The translations under genes and the position numbers were made by a program. Positions 1-8,051 of a DNA stretch of 56,150 bases are shown here, piece by piece. This DNA comes from a virus. How positions within the stretch are numbered: position 1 is the first letter of the stretch; each line of letters opens with the position of its first letter. Location of the stretch: positions 1-56,150 of IMG/VR virus record IMGVR_UViG_3300044858_006017; one strand, 5' to 3'. A model generated the notes under the pieces. It did not search any database, was not told the origin of the DNA, and saw only the letters and a list, made by a program, of their open reading frames with translations.

Positions 1-230
1 TGTCTATTAAGTAGTCAAAAGCACATAAATGTGTATATAAAGTAGACAAAATAGGGATAAAAGTGTCCATTTCTTGTCCGTATAACATATAACATATTGA
101 TTTCATTATGTAATATAATGTCCGGTCATGTCCGATTAACATTAGACACATGTCTATTTTATAGACAGTAGATAGATTGTTTACAGGTGTGTATAAAGTA
201 GTCGGCTAAATAATAGACACCTGTCTAAAA
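1..230. promoter_or_regulatory. AT-rich array of TGTCTA/TAGACA dyads, operator or origin candidate
   Basis: This non-coding leader is dense in repeats. Perfect half-site pairs lie at 143-156 (TAGACA-2-TGTCTA), 151-167 (TGTCTA-5-TAGACA, sharing a half with the first) and 214-227 (TAGACA-2-TGTCTA). Single half-sites lie at 1-6 and 43-48. An 8-base inverted pair ACAGGTGT/ACACCTGT overlaps the last dyad. The phrase AAGTAG(T/A)C recurs as direct repeats near 9, 40 and 196. Regular dyads upstream of a promoter suggest binding of a dimeric repressor; the direct repeats and high AT would also suit a replication origin. The sequence does not decide between them. Confidence 0.55.
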
Positions 231-239
231 AAATAACAT

Positions 240-266
240 TAAAGTTTTTCTGCGGAGCTCCGATAA
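240..266 (+). promoter_or_regulatory. Sigma-28-type promoter for the methyltransferase operon
   Basis: TAAAGTTT (240-247), an 11-base spacer and TCCGATAA (259-266) match the FliA consensus TAAAGTTT-N11-GCCGATAA except for the first -10 base. It lies 26 bases upstream of the first methyltransferase start and just downstream of the TAGACA dyads, so a protein bound there could control it. Confidence 0.75.
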
Positions 267-291
267 GGAACGTAGAACCAAAGGAGGTTTT

Positions 292-783
292 ATGGGTAAT
301 CCTCTCGTGCCGAATAGCGGGAATGATAATGTTTACACACCTTTACAGACCGCAATAGAAGCGGTCTCTTTACTCCCTGTGCGCGGGCACGTGTTAGATC
401 CTTCATGTGGAGAAGGTGTTTTCGGGGAGGCTATCCGACAAGTTCATCAAAGTGCGGAATTAACTGAATACGATATAAAAGACGGCTTAGACTTTATGAA
501 CGAGCGTTTTTACTATAACTGGGTCATCACTAATCCGCCTTGGTCTAAATTTAAAGAGTTTCTTATTAAAGCTATGCAATGTACGGATAACGTAGCATTT
601 TTAGTGACCATCACACATTTTGTAACTAAAGCTCGGCTAAAACTTCTATGCGACCACGGGTTTTATTTAAAACAGATACACTGCATTGATACCCCACCTA
701 AACCGTGGCCCCAATCTGGTTTTCAGGTTGCAATGGTATGGTGCTCAAAAGAACCTTCGGAGGAGGTAAAATGGATTTATTAA
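292..783 (+). CDS. SAM-dependent DNA methyltransferase (N6-adenine type)
   Basis: This 163-residue protein has the two hallmarks of amino-methyltransferases. A glycine-rich SAM-binding motif, DPSCGEG, lies at residues 36-42, and the catalytic NPPW lies at 81-84. It is short and shows no target-recognition domain, as in many phage orphan methyltransferases. AAAGGAGG precedes the ATG. It is the first gene after a sigma-28-type promoter. No restriction enzyme is adjacent, so protection of phage DNA from host restriction, or epigenetic control, is the likely role. The family call is firm; the exact base and recognition site are unknown. Confidence 0.85.
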   Translation: MGNPLVPNSGNDNVYTPLQTAIEAVSLLPVRGHVLDPSCGEGVFGEAIRQVHQSAELTEYDIKDGLDFMNERFYYNWVITNPPWSKFKEFLIKAMQCTDNVAFLVTITHFVTKARLKLLCDHGFYLKQIHCIDTPPKPWPQSGFQVAMVWCSKEPSEEVKWIY

Positions 784-1157
784 GGATACATTACAGAGAG
801 GTCGTTACTCCGTTAGGAGTAGATTTGTTGTACGACGGAAGAACCTTAGTTTTTATGTGTAGGCAGATTTTACTGAAAACAAAACAGGCCATTATAGACC
901 AGGATGATGTTTTAGTGGTAGAGGGTGCCCGTGTTCTTTTAAGAAACCTCCCTAAATCCGGAAAGATAGACTTAAGTCCTAGTTTTAGTAAAGGTCACGG
1001 GCGTGCTTTCCAGCCAGAAACACAACAGGAGTATCTACAAACATTTGATTTTCTTGGTGTCTGCTCTATAGAAAATGAGGATATCGTTATCACGTTAGAG
1101 GTATTACCTGGGCACGGTCATCGGTGGTTTAACGCAAAAACAGGGAGATTCCTATGA
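771..1157 (+). CDS. Hypothetical protein between two methyltransferases
   Basis: This 128-residue protein has no recognised domain. The ATG at 771 is chosen because AGGAGG precedes it at good distance; the frame stays open further upstream to 705 but without a ribosome site. The start overlaps the end of the first methyltransferase, and its own end overlaps the next gene by four bases, so the three are probably translated together. Confidence 0.7.
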   Translation: MDLLRIHYREVVTPLGVDLLYDGRTLVFMCRQILLKTKQAIIDQDDVLVVEGARVLLRNLPKSGKIDLSPSFSKGHGRAFQPETQQEYLQTFDFLGVCSIENEDIVITLEVLPGHGHRWFNAKTGRFL

Positions 1158-1666
1158 ACATTCAGCATTCATCCAGAACGGACAGATGGTATACCCCACT
1201 CTACATAATCGAAATGGTTAAGGAGGTGTTGGGTGAAATTGACCTCGACCCCGCGTCTGAAGAACATGCCAATGAGGTAATCGGGGCACGGGAATTCTAT
1301 ACCCGGAATGCATTAAATGAAACCTGGGTAGCAAACAAGGTTTTCTTAAATCCTCCTGGAACCAAGATTGGAAACCAATCCCAATCAGCACTTTTCTGGG
1401 AAAAGCTCGTTTATCATTTTGATCGGGGACATATAGGAGAGGCTATCTTCATGGCATTCAGTGCTGAGCTGTTAGCTGTATCTCAGAAATATGGGCCTAA
1501 AAGCCTTTTGGATTTTACCGTCTGCATCCCTAAGAACAGAATTAGGTTTGTAGATCCATTAAGTCCTGGGAAATCAGCACCGAGCCATTCCAATGTGATT
1601 GTGTATTTAGGTGACAATGTAGATAAATTTAAACAGGTGTTTTCAAGAATAGGAGCTTGCAAATGA
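1154..1666 (+). CDS. Phage Dam-like N6-adenine methyltransferase
   Basis: This 170-residue protein fits the phage DNA N6-adenine methyltransferase (Dam_phage) family in length and motifs: WYTP near residue 12, DLDPAS at about 30-35 and the catalytic LNPPG at 65-69. It should transfer methyl groups from SAM to adenine in DNA. Its ATG overlaps the stop of the preceding gene, so it is translationally coupled. Two different methyltransferases side by side suggest modification of more than one site. No cognate nuclease is seen. Confidence 0.85.
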   Translation: MNIQHSSRTDRWYTPLYIIEMVKEVLGEIDLDPASEEHANEVIGAREFYTRNALNETWVANKVFLNPPGTKIGNQSQSALFWEKLVYHFDRGHIGEAIFMAFSAELLAVSQKYGPKSLLDFTVCIPKNRIRFVDPLSPGKSAPSHSNVIVYLGDNVDKFKQVFSRIGACK

Positions 1667-2088
1667 ATTTAGAAGAATATTTAGCAGACGGGCCGAAAAA
1701 GATGTTTTCCTTGCTGGAGGGGATTGTTACTGTGGGACTAATTAACTGCCACTTTTACCCTTATATTTTAGGGGCTAAATTTAGTTATATCGATGACGGT
1801 ACACGCCCGTCATCTAAATATCGAGTTTTACTAACCCTTGAAGAAGCCGCACAACTCGGGTTTGTAAAGAGGGTGGAGAGGGTGGAGCGTAGAGTTAAAT
1901 TTAGAAGCGCCTCTAACAAAGTGTTTATAACCGGAGCCGAGTATTTAGATAAAGCTGATTTTGAAGGGCACTTTCATCACGTAAGTGCAAAAGATGGGTT
2001 TATCTCGTTCGTGGATGATGAGTTAAACGAATGTCCGCCTCCGTCCGAGGAATGGGTAGAAACAATGCCCGAATTTATGAAAGTGTAA
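1663..2088 (+). CDS. Hypothetical protein, member of a three-copy phage family
   Basis: This 141-residue protein is of unknown function. The ATG at 1663 follows AGGAG; an in-frame TTG at 1657 is the alternative. The C-terminal phrase ISFVDDELNECPPP recurs almost unchanged in the product of 40239-40646, and the middle (tLEeAaqLGfVkr) matches it and the product of 40643-41083. The three are dispersed paralogues more than 38 kb apart. The family seems to be a small beta-rich fold ending in an acidic Trp-containing tail (EEWVE). Confidence 0.75.
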   Translation: MNLEEYLADGPKKMFSLLEGIVTVGLINCHFYPYILGAKFSYIDDGTRPSSKYRVLLTLEEAAQLGFVKRVERVERRVKFRSASNKVFITGAEYLDKADFEGHFHHVSAKDGFISFVDDELNECPPPSEEWVETMPEFMKV

Positions 2089-2102
2089 AAGGAGTTGATT
2101 AA

Positions 2103-2879
2103 ATGAAAGATATTTTTGAAGGGGTAAATTTGGACCGATTTAGTTTCCCCCTGTCCTTTTCCGAACCGACAGATCGAATAATGTACTCCCTTTTCAATAA
2201 ATATTTTAAACACAGAGATGACCACCGGCCTGGCTATTATTCCTTTGATGACCGTTTAGTAGACGATATTACTAAAGGGTTTCGTTGGTATTTTCCCCTC
2301 ACTTTACGTGAGAATGCTACTGAAATGGAAAAAATACTTTTTAGCGGTATTTCTGCCCAGGTACATCTAGCTTTTGTCTTAGGGTTTAACAGCTACTGTT
2401 TTTTTAAGGGCTGGGTTTTTGACGATGACCTTGATTTCCCCGGATCGCCTGATTTCCTAGATGGTTTGACTATCGTCGGTGTTATGGATTTTTTACGGAC
2501 GCAACCCCTTAGTTACGGTAAATTTAAACGTAAGTATAAAGAAGGGCCTATAAACACCGCAGCTGTGCTGGTTCGCCCTTTTAACATAAAATATGTTCCT
2601 GATGAGGAACTTACCCAGGAACTGTGTGACTTGGCCTACAGTCTAGAACCCCGCACGGCATTCTATATCCCTGAACGATTTGGAAAAAAAAAATACCCTC
2701 CCCCTCCCCCATGTGGCCCTCTTGCCCTCTACGTAACTGACCCTTTTGCTTTATTAAAAGTACGCGACCCTTCAAAAAATAACCTGCCTACCTTTTCCGT
2801 AAACGGATATAAGGTAACCGATTATATTACAGCCGCGGGTATAAGAAGGGAAATGCGGGTGTCTGGTCTTTGGGAATAG
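2103..2879 (+). CDS. Hypothetical protein, 258 residues
   Basis: No family is recognised. The protein is rich in aromatic residues and has a Pro-rich stretch (KKKYPPPPP) near residue 200. That stretch is encoded by a run of ten A and then C-rich DNA, a place where slippage or sequencing error could occur, although the frame stays open to the stop. AAGGAG lies upstream of the ATG. It is the last gene of the first plus-strand operon, and a terminator-like hairpin follows. Confidence 0.65.
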   Translation: MKDIFEGVNLDRFSFPLSFSEPTDRIMYSLFNKYFKHRDDHRPGYYSFDDRLVDDITKGFRWYFPLTLRENATEMEKILFSGISAQVHLAFVLGFNSYCFFKGWVFDDDLDFPGSPDFLDGLTIVGVMDFLRTQPLSYGKFKRKYKEGPINTAAVLVRPFNIKYVPDEELTQELCDLAYSLEPRTAFYIPERFGKKKYPPPPPCGPLALYVTDPFALLKVRDPSKNNLPTFSVNGYKVTDYITAAGIRREMRVSGLWE

Positions 2880-2886
2880 TTGGCCA

Positions 2887-2925
2887 CCCGGCCAGTAAAG
2901 TCAGAAAAAATGGCCGGGGTTTTCC
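2887..2925 (+). terminator. Intrinsic-terminator-like hairpin after the methyltransferase operon
   Basis: CCCGGCCA (2887-2894) pairs exactly with TGGCCGGG (2911-2918) across a 16-base loop, followed by GTTTTCC. An overlapping smaller hairpin TGGCC-4-GGCCA starts at 2881. The stem is strong but the U tract is short, so efficiency is uncertain. Confidence 0.55.
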
Positions 2926-2947
2926 AAGGTGCCTATAATCATAATAA

Positions 2948-2981
2948 CCCCCCCCCCCTCCGGAATACCCCCCCCCCCTCC
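2948..2981. repeat. Twin C11 tracts (G11 on the minus strand)
   Basis: Two runs of eleven C (about 2948-2958 and 2968-2978) lie nine bases apart, each flanked by AATA and TCC. They sit between the converging ends of the 258-residue gene and the minus-strand 64-residue gene. On the minus strand, runs of eleven and fourteen purines dominated by G could form a quadruplex. Homopolymer lengths may be inexact. Confidence 0.7.
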
Positions 2982-3014
2982 CAGGTCAGCATATTCAAAG
3001 GCTTACTCCCCCGT

Positions 3015-3209
3015 CTACCCCTCCCATCCATGGGTTAACCTCTCTCTCTCCAAAGCCTCCAGCTTTCGGAGTATAGACCAAAAATCTGGCCTATCCATAA
3101 TGGGGAGGCAGTACGCCTTCCCGTCCCTGGGTTCTATGAACAAAGTATCCGAAATGTGCTCTCTCTCTCCTCTAATGAATAACTCATCTCCAATTCTATA
3201 TGAAATCAT
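3015..3209 (-). CDS. Small hypothetical protein driven by the repeat-borne promoter
   Basis: This 64-residue protein of unknown function is the only minus-strand gene among plus-strand neighbours. Support is strong: GGAGG sits six bases before the ATG, and a sigma-28-type promoter lies 20-46 bases upstream inside the 110-base inverted repeat. The sequence is charged, with an Arg/Glu-rich helix near the C-terminus (LRKLEALERERL). Confidence 0.7.
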   Translation of the reverse strand: MISYRIGDELFIRGEREHISDTLFIEPRDGKAYCLPIMDRPDFWSILRKLEALERERLTHGWEG

Positions 3210-3219
3210 AAATTACCTC

Positions 3220-3329
3220 CTATAACACCTATCGGAACATAGACGGAATACTTTAATTTAATGGAAGAGGTTGAAAGAAAAGAATAAAGGAAGAAATTAA
3301 AGATTTTCTGGGAAATGACGAAGAGGATA
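3220..3329. repeat. 110-base inverted repeat, copy A
   Basis: This copy is identical base for base to the reverse complement of 56041-56150; identity stops at 3330. It carries an outward sigma-28-type promoter pointing left. On its right side it includes ATGACGAAGAGGATA, the first codons of a frame that closes after eight codons here but stays open for about 300 codons in copy B. Confidence 0.95.
3229..3255 (-). promoter_or_regulatory. Sigma-28-type promoter inside inverted-repeat copy A
   Basis: Read on the minus strand: TAAAGTAT, 11 bases, TCCGATAG. It is followed by GGAGG and the ATG of the 64-residue gene. The exact copy at 56115-56141 points rightward off the end of the window. Confidence 0.7.
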
Positions 3330-3364
3330 GTAAGGGAATGAACCCACAAAGAGGAGAATAGAAA

Positions 3365-3619
3365 ATGAAAACAATAAAAGAAGTTTTAAAAAGCCACGGA
3401 ATCGAAAGCACGTCCTACATGGGGGCAGAAATCCTCTTTGTCTTGAATAGTCATGGACAATGGGAAAACGGTGACAACAACGGAGACAGGTATGCTTTTT
3501 TTCTGAAAAACAATAAAATTTATATAGAGAAAAAAAGCATAGGTTCCTACCAATGTATCCCCGTCCCCTGGAAAGGGGAACGGCCAGAGGACATGAGTTT
3601 TGAGTACTACCGGTACTAA
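3365..3619 (+). CDS. Small hypothetical protein
   Basis: This 84-residue protein has no recognised family. GAGGAGAATAGAAA precedes the ATG. A closely similar leader (AGGAGAATAGAAA, then ATGAAAAC) precedes the next gene, suggesting duplicated initiation regions or shared ancestry of the 5' ends. A long antisense frame over both genes lacks a ribosome site and was discarded. Confidence 0.6.
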   Translation: MKTIKEVLKSHGIESTSYMGAEILFVLNSHGQWENGDNNGDRYAFFLKNNKIYIEKKSIGSYQCIPVPWKGERPEDMSFEYYRY

Positions 3620-3636
3620 GGAAAGGAGAATAGAAA

Positions 3637-3885
3637 ATGAAAACCCAATACGGTAACCAGGCGATTGATTTTGAAGAAGTGTTCACGGCAACTAAAGGTT
3701 GCTGCGAGCCGATTGAAATCGCCAGAATCTTAAAAAGAGCAGAGGTTTTCACTCTGCTAACAGATGAGCAAATAATTCGAGGCCTAAAAAAGGCCGGTGT
3801 GTCATTGTTAATGATAGGTTTGGTACCACAATACCGAGATAGAGATCTCGACTTACCTCGTGCTCGAAAAAGGAGAAAGAAATGA
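3637..3885 (+). CDS. Small hypothetical protein with basic C-terminus
   Basis: This 82-residue protein is of unknown function, ending in a strongly basic tail (RARKRRKK) that could contact nucleic acid. The middle looks helical (EIARILKRAEVF, EQIIRGLKKAG) and could be a small DNA-binding fold, but no clear helix-turn-helix is visible. Its leader is nearly the same as that of the gene before it. About 85 bases of purine-rich DNA separate it from the converging ejection operon. Confidence 0.55.
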   Translation: MKTQYGNQAIDFEEVFTATKGCCEPIEIARILKRAEVFTLLTDEQIIRGLKKAGVSLLMIGLVPQYRDRDLDLPRARKRRKK

Positions 3886-3971
3886 AAAGATTGAAAAAAG
3901 GATCGGAAACGGGCCGGGTGGGGGGTTATGAATTTCAAGGTTTTTGAAAAGTTAAAACGAGGGGGGCGGGG

Positions 3972-4727
3972 TTAAATATCTCCTATTTTATCTGCTGCAT
4001 AGGCTTCCGCTATCCTCATCTTGGAATTAGATGATGGAGGTGCAATTTTCTGTTCATCTTCTTTTGGCTTTTGTAGTAAGGACTGCAGGCTGGAATCCAC
4101 GGGATATGTTCCCATGAACACATGCATTTGTTTCTTCTTTTGCCACGGCAAGTCGTAATCCTCATCCTTAGCCACAGAGGCAATCAGCCTCTCAGTAAAC
4201 AAAGACTGGTATTGTTCGTACAATTCCGGATAAACCTCTCCCAAAATCTTTACCATTGTCCTGGCTAAAACTCCTTGCTCGAGCGCGTAAACTATTTCAA
4301 ATGGGCTGTTCACAACTATCCATGTTCTCATGAACAAAGACTCTACGGTATCACTTGGCTTTTTACCTTTAGGGATATTGGGAATAAGTCTCCGCATATA
4401 TTCCAGACAGCCTCTGACTTTGTTGTTCAAAGCAATGACCAGTTCCTCATCCTGAAAGTCTGTCTTTATGGTGAATTCCTCGTCTAAACATTTGACAATA
4501 AGGTCAATAGTCTTCCTTAAATCTGGGTATTCCGGTAGGTTTACGGGCTCGAATCCTTCTTCATTGAAGAATCCTTTCATGAACTTATCTAAACGTTTCC
4601 CGAGCTTGAGGGCTTTGTCTAAATCCTTCCTGTATACACCTTTCTTTAAAATGTGTTCTAAGGTTAAGGAGGCAATGATGACGTCTTCCGTTGGGAGTTC
4701 GTCATTGATTAGAGGTGTTGTCATCAT
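3972..4727 (-). CDS. Hypothetical virion-associated protein at the end of the ejection operon
   Basis: This 251-residue, mostly helical and charged protein has no recognised domain. Its ATG overlaps the end of the 599-residue ejection protein gene by 26 bases, so translation is probably coupled. As the last of four consecutive minus-strand genes for large helical proteins it may be a further internal virion protein or a chaperone for them. That role is inferred from position only. Confidence 0.55.
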   Translation of the reverse strand: MMTTPLINDELPTEDVIIASLTLEHILKKGVYRKDLDKALKLGKRLDKFMKGFFNEEGFEPVNLPEYPDLRKTIDLIVKCLDEEFTIKTDFQDEELVIALNNKVRGCLEYMRRLIPNIPKGKKPSDTVESLFMRTWIVVNSPFEIVYALEQGVLARTMVKILGEVYPELYEQYQSLFTERLIASVAKDEDYDLPWQKKKQMHVFMGTYPVDSSLQSLLQKPKEDEQKIAPPSSNSKMRIAEAYAADKIGDI

Positions 4728-6501
4728 TTACAGAATATCCTTGTTTTTTGAGTATTTCGATTGCAGTCTTTTCAGGTATTCCTTTATCGACCAGCTTGTC
4801 TACAAAAGATTTAAAGCCTCCTGAGGTCAGAGTTCTATTAACTCTTAGAGCAAGGCTAGGATTATTACGGAGTCCTCCTAAAATGGCTCCTGTAGCTGCA
4901 CCAAAGCCGCCTAGCTCCGAATCCACAGAGTTTCCTAAAAGGTAGCCTACTGAACCAGCTCCTATTGCATTTCCAGCCTGTTGACCTAAGTTTCTATTCG
5001 TAGCTACAGATATAGACTGGAGTTCGTTGGAAGTTTTTAACGGATCTCTCTTGTTAAGGAAGTCTCTCACTTCTTTTGCTATCTCGAGTTCGTCACCATA
5101 CTTATCGGCAAACTTTTCTAAAGACTTTACTCTTGCCTCAATGTCCAAAACTTTTCCTGATTGTCCTTGAGGATTGAGGAACGTTTGAAGTTTGGCTTGG
5201 CTAACATTCCCATCTTTATCTAAAAGAAGTTTCTTAAGTGCAGGTTTAACTAGAGAAGCTTCCGTAAAGAGCTTATCCGCTTTTACTAAATCGGGATCCT
5301 GTTTCACTAACCCTTGAATCTTATTCTTAGCTTCGGTTAAGAGAGTAATATCTCTATCTTTCATTTCCACTTTAAACTTTTGTTTTAAAAGAAAGTCTAT
5401 CTGTTTACGGGCTTCAAGCAGTCCGGCCACATCTTCAATTTTACCTTTTTCTTGCCACGCAGATAGCTGTTTTACTACCTTTTTAGCAGCATTCGAGTAA
5501 TCTTCAGGGTCGGCTGCCACCGCATTTTTTAGAGTTGAAACAACCTCCTGCCCCACTTTTGGGGCTTCTTTATTTAAAGCTGAATTAGCTATCGCCTTTT
5601 GGTAGCCTTCTCCATACTTTTCACTGACTTTGGCACCTACTTTTTCAACCATAGATTTAGCTTCAGGTGCAGCTCTTTGCAATAGAGCAGGGAGCTCTTC
5701 TAGTTCCTTTTCAGCCTGATCCATTAACTTAGGATTATTTAAAAACTTTTGGTAGGAAGCTTTCTCTTTAGGTGGAAGGTCAGCCATCTTTCCCGCGATA
5801 GCCCTTCCAGTTTTGGTAGCAGCTTGCCCTAATGCACTGAGTCCTCCACCTACAAGAGCTCCTGTTTTAGCCGCGTCTGTGGCTTTACTGACCACGTCTC
5901 CTGGGATATCAGATAGCTTTTCAGCCTCACCCACAGCACGGATAGAGGCATCCGTTGCAGCTAGGATTCCCCCTTGAGCGGCCGCACCTAAAACTTTTCC
6001 TGAAGCTTTGGCTAAAGTTCCCCCGCCTAGTTTGGCGGCTGCTGCTGTAGCGGCTTTAGTCCCTGCTTTTGCAGCTAATCCTGCGCCTGGAGCTATAGCG
6101 AAAGAGGCTAAACCGCCGAATACTTGACCCGTGGTAAACACTCCAGGACGGCTGGCCTCAGCTTGTTTTTCTTTAGCTAAATACTCTTCTTTACCTGCTT
6201 GGAAGCCTTTTCCGGATATCATTCCACCTACACCAGCTATCTTATCTGCAAAACCAAAGGTTAGCTCTTTGGCTGCACCACGAAATAAAGCCTCCCCTAC
6301 ACCTACAGGAGGAGTTTCGTTAGGGTCTATAAGACCATCCGCCTTAGCCTCTTCAATACGCGCTGCGGGGATACTGTAGGAAGCTCCTGAGGTATCTGTC
6401 ATTTTCACCACACGCTGTAAACCATCGGCTTCGGCTTCGGCTACCCGCTCATCAGGAATAGTGTAATATTCCCCTTTGGAATCTATCATCCTAGTAGGCA
6501 T
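4702..6501 (-). CDS. Ejection/internal virion protein with two N-terminal repeats
   Basis: This 599-residue protein starts with two tandem copies of a motif of about 25 residues (YxIPxxRxxEAxADGL, near residues 13-28 and 41-57). It continues with Gly/Ala-rich, probably membrane-interacting segments (about 95-230), then a long helical region, then another Gly/Ala-rich stretch near 510-545. This composition is typical of podovirus proteins ejected with the DNA to build a channel across the cell envelope (P22 gp16/gp20 or T7 gp15/gp16 class), though sequence identity to them is not evident. It overlaps the upstream gene by one base. Confidence 0.65.
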   Translation of the reverse strand: MPTRMIDSKGEYYTIPDERVAEAEADGLQRVVKMTDTSGASYSIPAARIEEAKADGLIDPNETPPVGVGEALFRGAAKELTFGFADKIAGVGGMISGKGFQAGKEEYLAKEKQAEASRPGVFTTGQVFGGLASFAIAPGAGLAAKAGTKAATAAAAKLGGGTLAKASGKVLGAAAQGGILAATDASIRAVGEAEKLSDIPGDVVSKATDAAKTGALVGGGLSALGQAATKTGRAIAGKMADLPPKEKASYQKFLNNPKLMDQAEKELEELPALLQRAAPEAKSMVEKVGAKVSEKYGEGYQKAIANSALNKEAPKVGQEVVSTLKNAVAADPEDYSNAAKKVVKQLSAWQEKGKIEDVAGLLEARKQIDFLLKQKFKVEMKDRDITLLTEAKNKIQGLVKQDPDLVKADKLFTEASLVKPALKKLLLDKDGNVSQAKLQTFLNPQGQSGKVLDIEARVKSLEKFADKYGDELEIAKEVRDFLNKRDPLKTSNELQSISVATNRNLGQQAGNAIGAGSVGYLLGNSVDSELGGFGAATGAILGGLRNNPSLALRVNRTLTSGGFKSFVDKLVDKGIPEKTAIEILKKQGYSVNDDNTSNQ

Positions 6502-8051
6502 TATTTAGCTCCATCTTTATAGGATCCCCATTTATTCTGGGTTTCGGGTACAGTTGGTTTAGATTTTTCAGATTCTTTTTGGACAGGTAAACTAGACTCA
6601 CCTTCCCTTTTCACAGGACTAGTTAAAAACCTACCTTTAGCGTTGAGTGGGGTATCCTCAATCTCATTTTCAAATGAAGTAAAATAACCAGCTGGTAACT
6701 GTAATTCAATTTCCTTTTGTTTGGCTCGTGTTAAAGCCTTTTCTGCATCTTTTTTAGCTTGTGCTGTGTTAGCAAGCATTGACTCCCTGATTTTCTTAAC
6801 ATCATCAATATCATAAATTGATCCTGTCCCTAAACTAGAAAGTTTAGTTTTAAACTTTTCAAGAACAGACTTACCCACAAGCATGTTTAGACCTTCCTGG
6901 CCTATGGAGCCCTGTCCTGCACCTTCAGCACTGGCTATATAGTTTAACATTGCCGCAGCATCTGCCCCTCTTTTTAAGAGAGAATCAAACTTTCTCATAA
7001 ATACTAAAGTTTTATAGTATTTGTCATAGGATTTATTGGCTTGTAACTCGTCCTGTATTTCTTTTACACGTTTATCTTTTATCGCGGCAATTTCTTCTTT
7101 AGCTTTTTCGCTATCTGTAGGGCTAACTTCCTTCATGGAAGTTTGTTCACCTTTGGAAAGACTGCTTGTCACATTAGCTCTAAGACTTTCTTGAGTTTTC
7201 TGTTGGGCTTCAAGCTCTTTCTGTTTTAGATCTAGTATCCTAGAATCTTTGCTAATCTGTTCCGCTGTTAGTCCTTGCTTAGCAAGCTGTTGTTTATAAA
7301 GTAATCCGGCCTTCTCATAGGCCACAGCTTTGGATGCATCTAGCATCGTGGAGGCGCGATTATACTCCTCCAGTAAATCTGACCTATCTCCTTTAGAAGC
7401 TGCTACAGCATCTTTTAGTTTACTTAAGCTGGCTTGCTGTTTAACAAAATCCATCTCAATGGCACTATTTAATACTTTATAAGCTGTGTTTTCCCTTCCA
7501 GTTAAAGCAGCTCCATACTCACCAATACCTACAGCGATAGCGGCTAAAGCTTTTGCAGCCAGCCCTTTATCTTGAAAAAAATCTTTAAACTGAAACTCTT
7601 TTACGGCTTTTACGGATTCGGCAATCTGGGATGCCTTTTCCTGATACTGCCTATCAAACTCCTGCTGTTTCTTGATTCTCTCCTGTTCATAAGCAATCTG
7701 GGCATCAACCTCAGCCTGAGCCTTTGCTTGAGCAGCTTTAACCTCCTCTTGTCTAAGCTGGAAAGATTGCTCCTCAAGTTCAATACGTTGTTCCGTATTC
7801 TTTTGTAGGCCTTCTTGAATGCCCGCTTCTTTTTCTGTCGGAACCTGACGGGTAGTAGAGCTCCCTGTCTGAACCTGTGAGGAACTACTTTCTAAGGAAG
7901 TAGGTAAAGAGGTAGGAGCGGGAGCTGAAACGGGTTCTGGTGCGGGAGCTGGTTGAGGTGGTGCCACAGATTGAGTAGGGGCAGGTGGAACTACTGACTG
8001 AGCAGTAGGATTAAGAATGTCTTCTTCTTTTAGAGGGTTTAAATTATCCAT
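6501..8051 (-). CDS. Internal virion/ejection protein, Pro-rich N-terminus and coiled coil
   Basis: This 516-residue protein opens with a Pro/Ala-rich, probably disordered segment (residues 15-50). A long Gln/Glu/Lys-rich coiled coil follows (about 75-150), then an Ala/Gly segment near 165-185 that could insert into a membrane, and more helices. One-base overlaps with both neighbours mark a tightly coupled trio. Large size, helical character and position argue for a structural ejection protein. A tail-length ruler is unlikely given the short-tail gene set. Confidence 0.6.
   Translation of the reverse strand: MDNLNPLKEEDILNPTAQSVVPPAPTQSVAPPQPAPAPEPVSAPAPTSLPTSLESSSSQVQTGSSTTRQVPTEKEAGIQEGLQKNTEQRIELEEQSFQLRQEEVKAAQAKAQAEVDAQIAYEQERIKKQQEFDRQYQEKASQIAESVKAVKEFQFKDFFQDKGLAAKALAAIAVGIGEYGAALTGRENTAYKVLNSAIEMDFVKQQASLSKLKDAVAASKGDRSDLLEEYNRASTMLDASKAVAYEKAGLLYKQQLAKQGLTAEQISKDSRILDLKQKELEAQQKTQESLRANVTSSLSKGEQTSMKEVSPTDSEKAKEEIAAIKDKRVKEIQDELQANKSYDKYYKTLVFMRKFDSLLKRGADAAAMLNYIASAEGAGQGSIGQEGLNMLVGKSVLEKFKTKLSSLGTGSIYDIDDVKKIRESMLANTAQAKKDAEKALTRAKQKEIELQLPAGYFTSFENEIEDTPLNAKGRFLTSPVKREGESSLPVQKESEKSKPTVPETQNKWGSYKDGAK

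Noticed and set aside
1977-2225. Minus-strand open frame of 82 codons
   Set aside because: It lies antisense to two genes with good starts and has no ribosome site.
3297-3938. Open frame of 213 codons on the minus strand
   Set aside because: It runs antisense across two plus-strand genes that each have a clear ribosome site, has none itself, and its composition looks like the complement of Lys/Glu-rich coding sequence.
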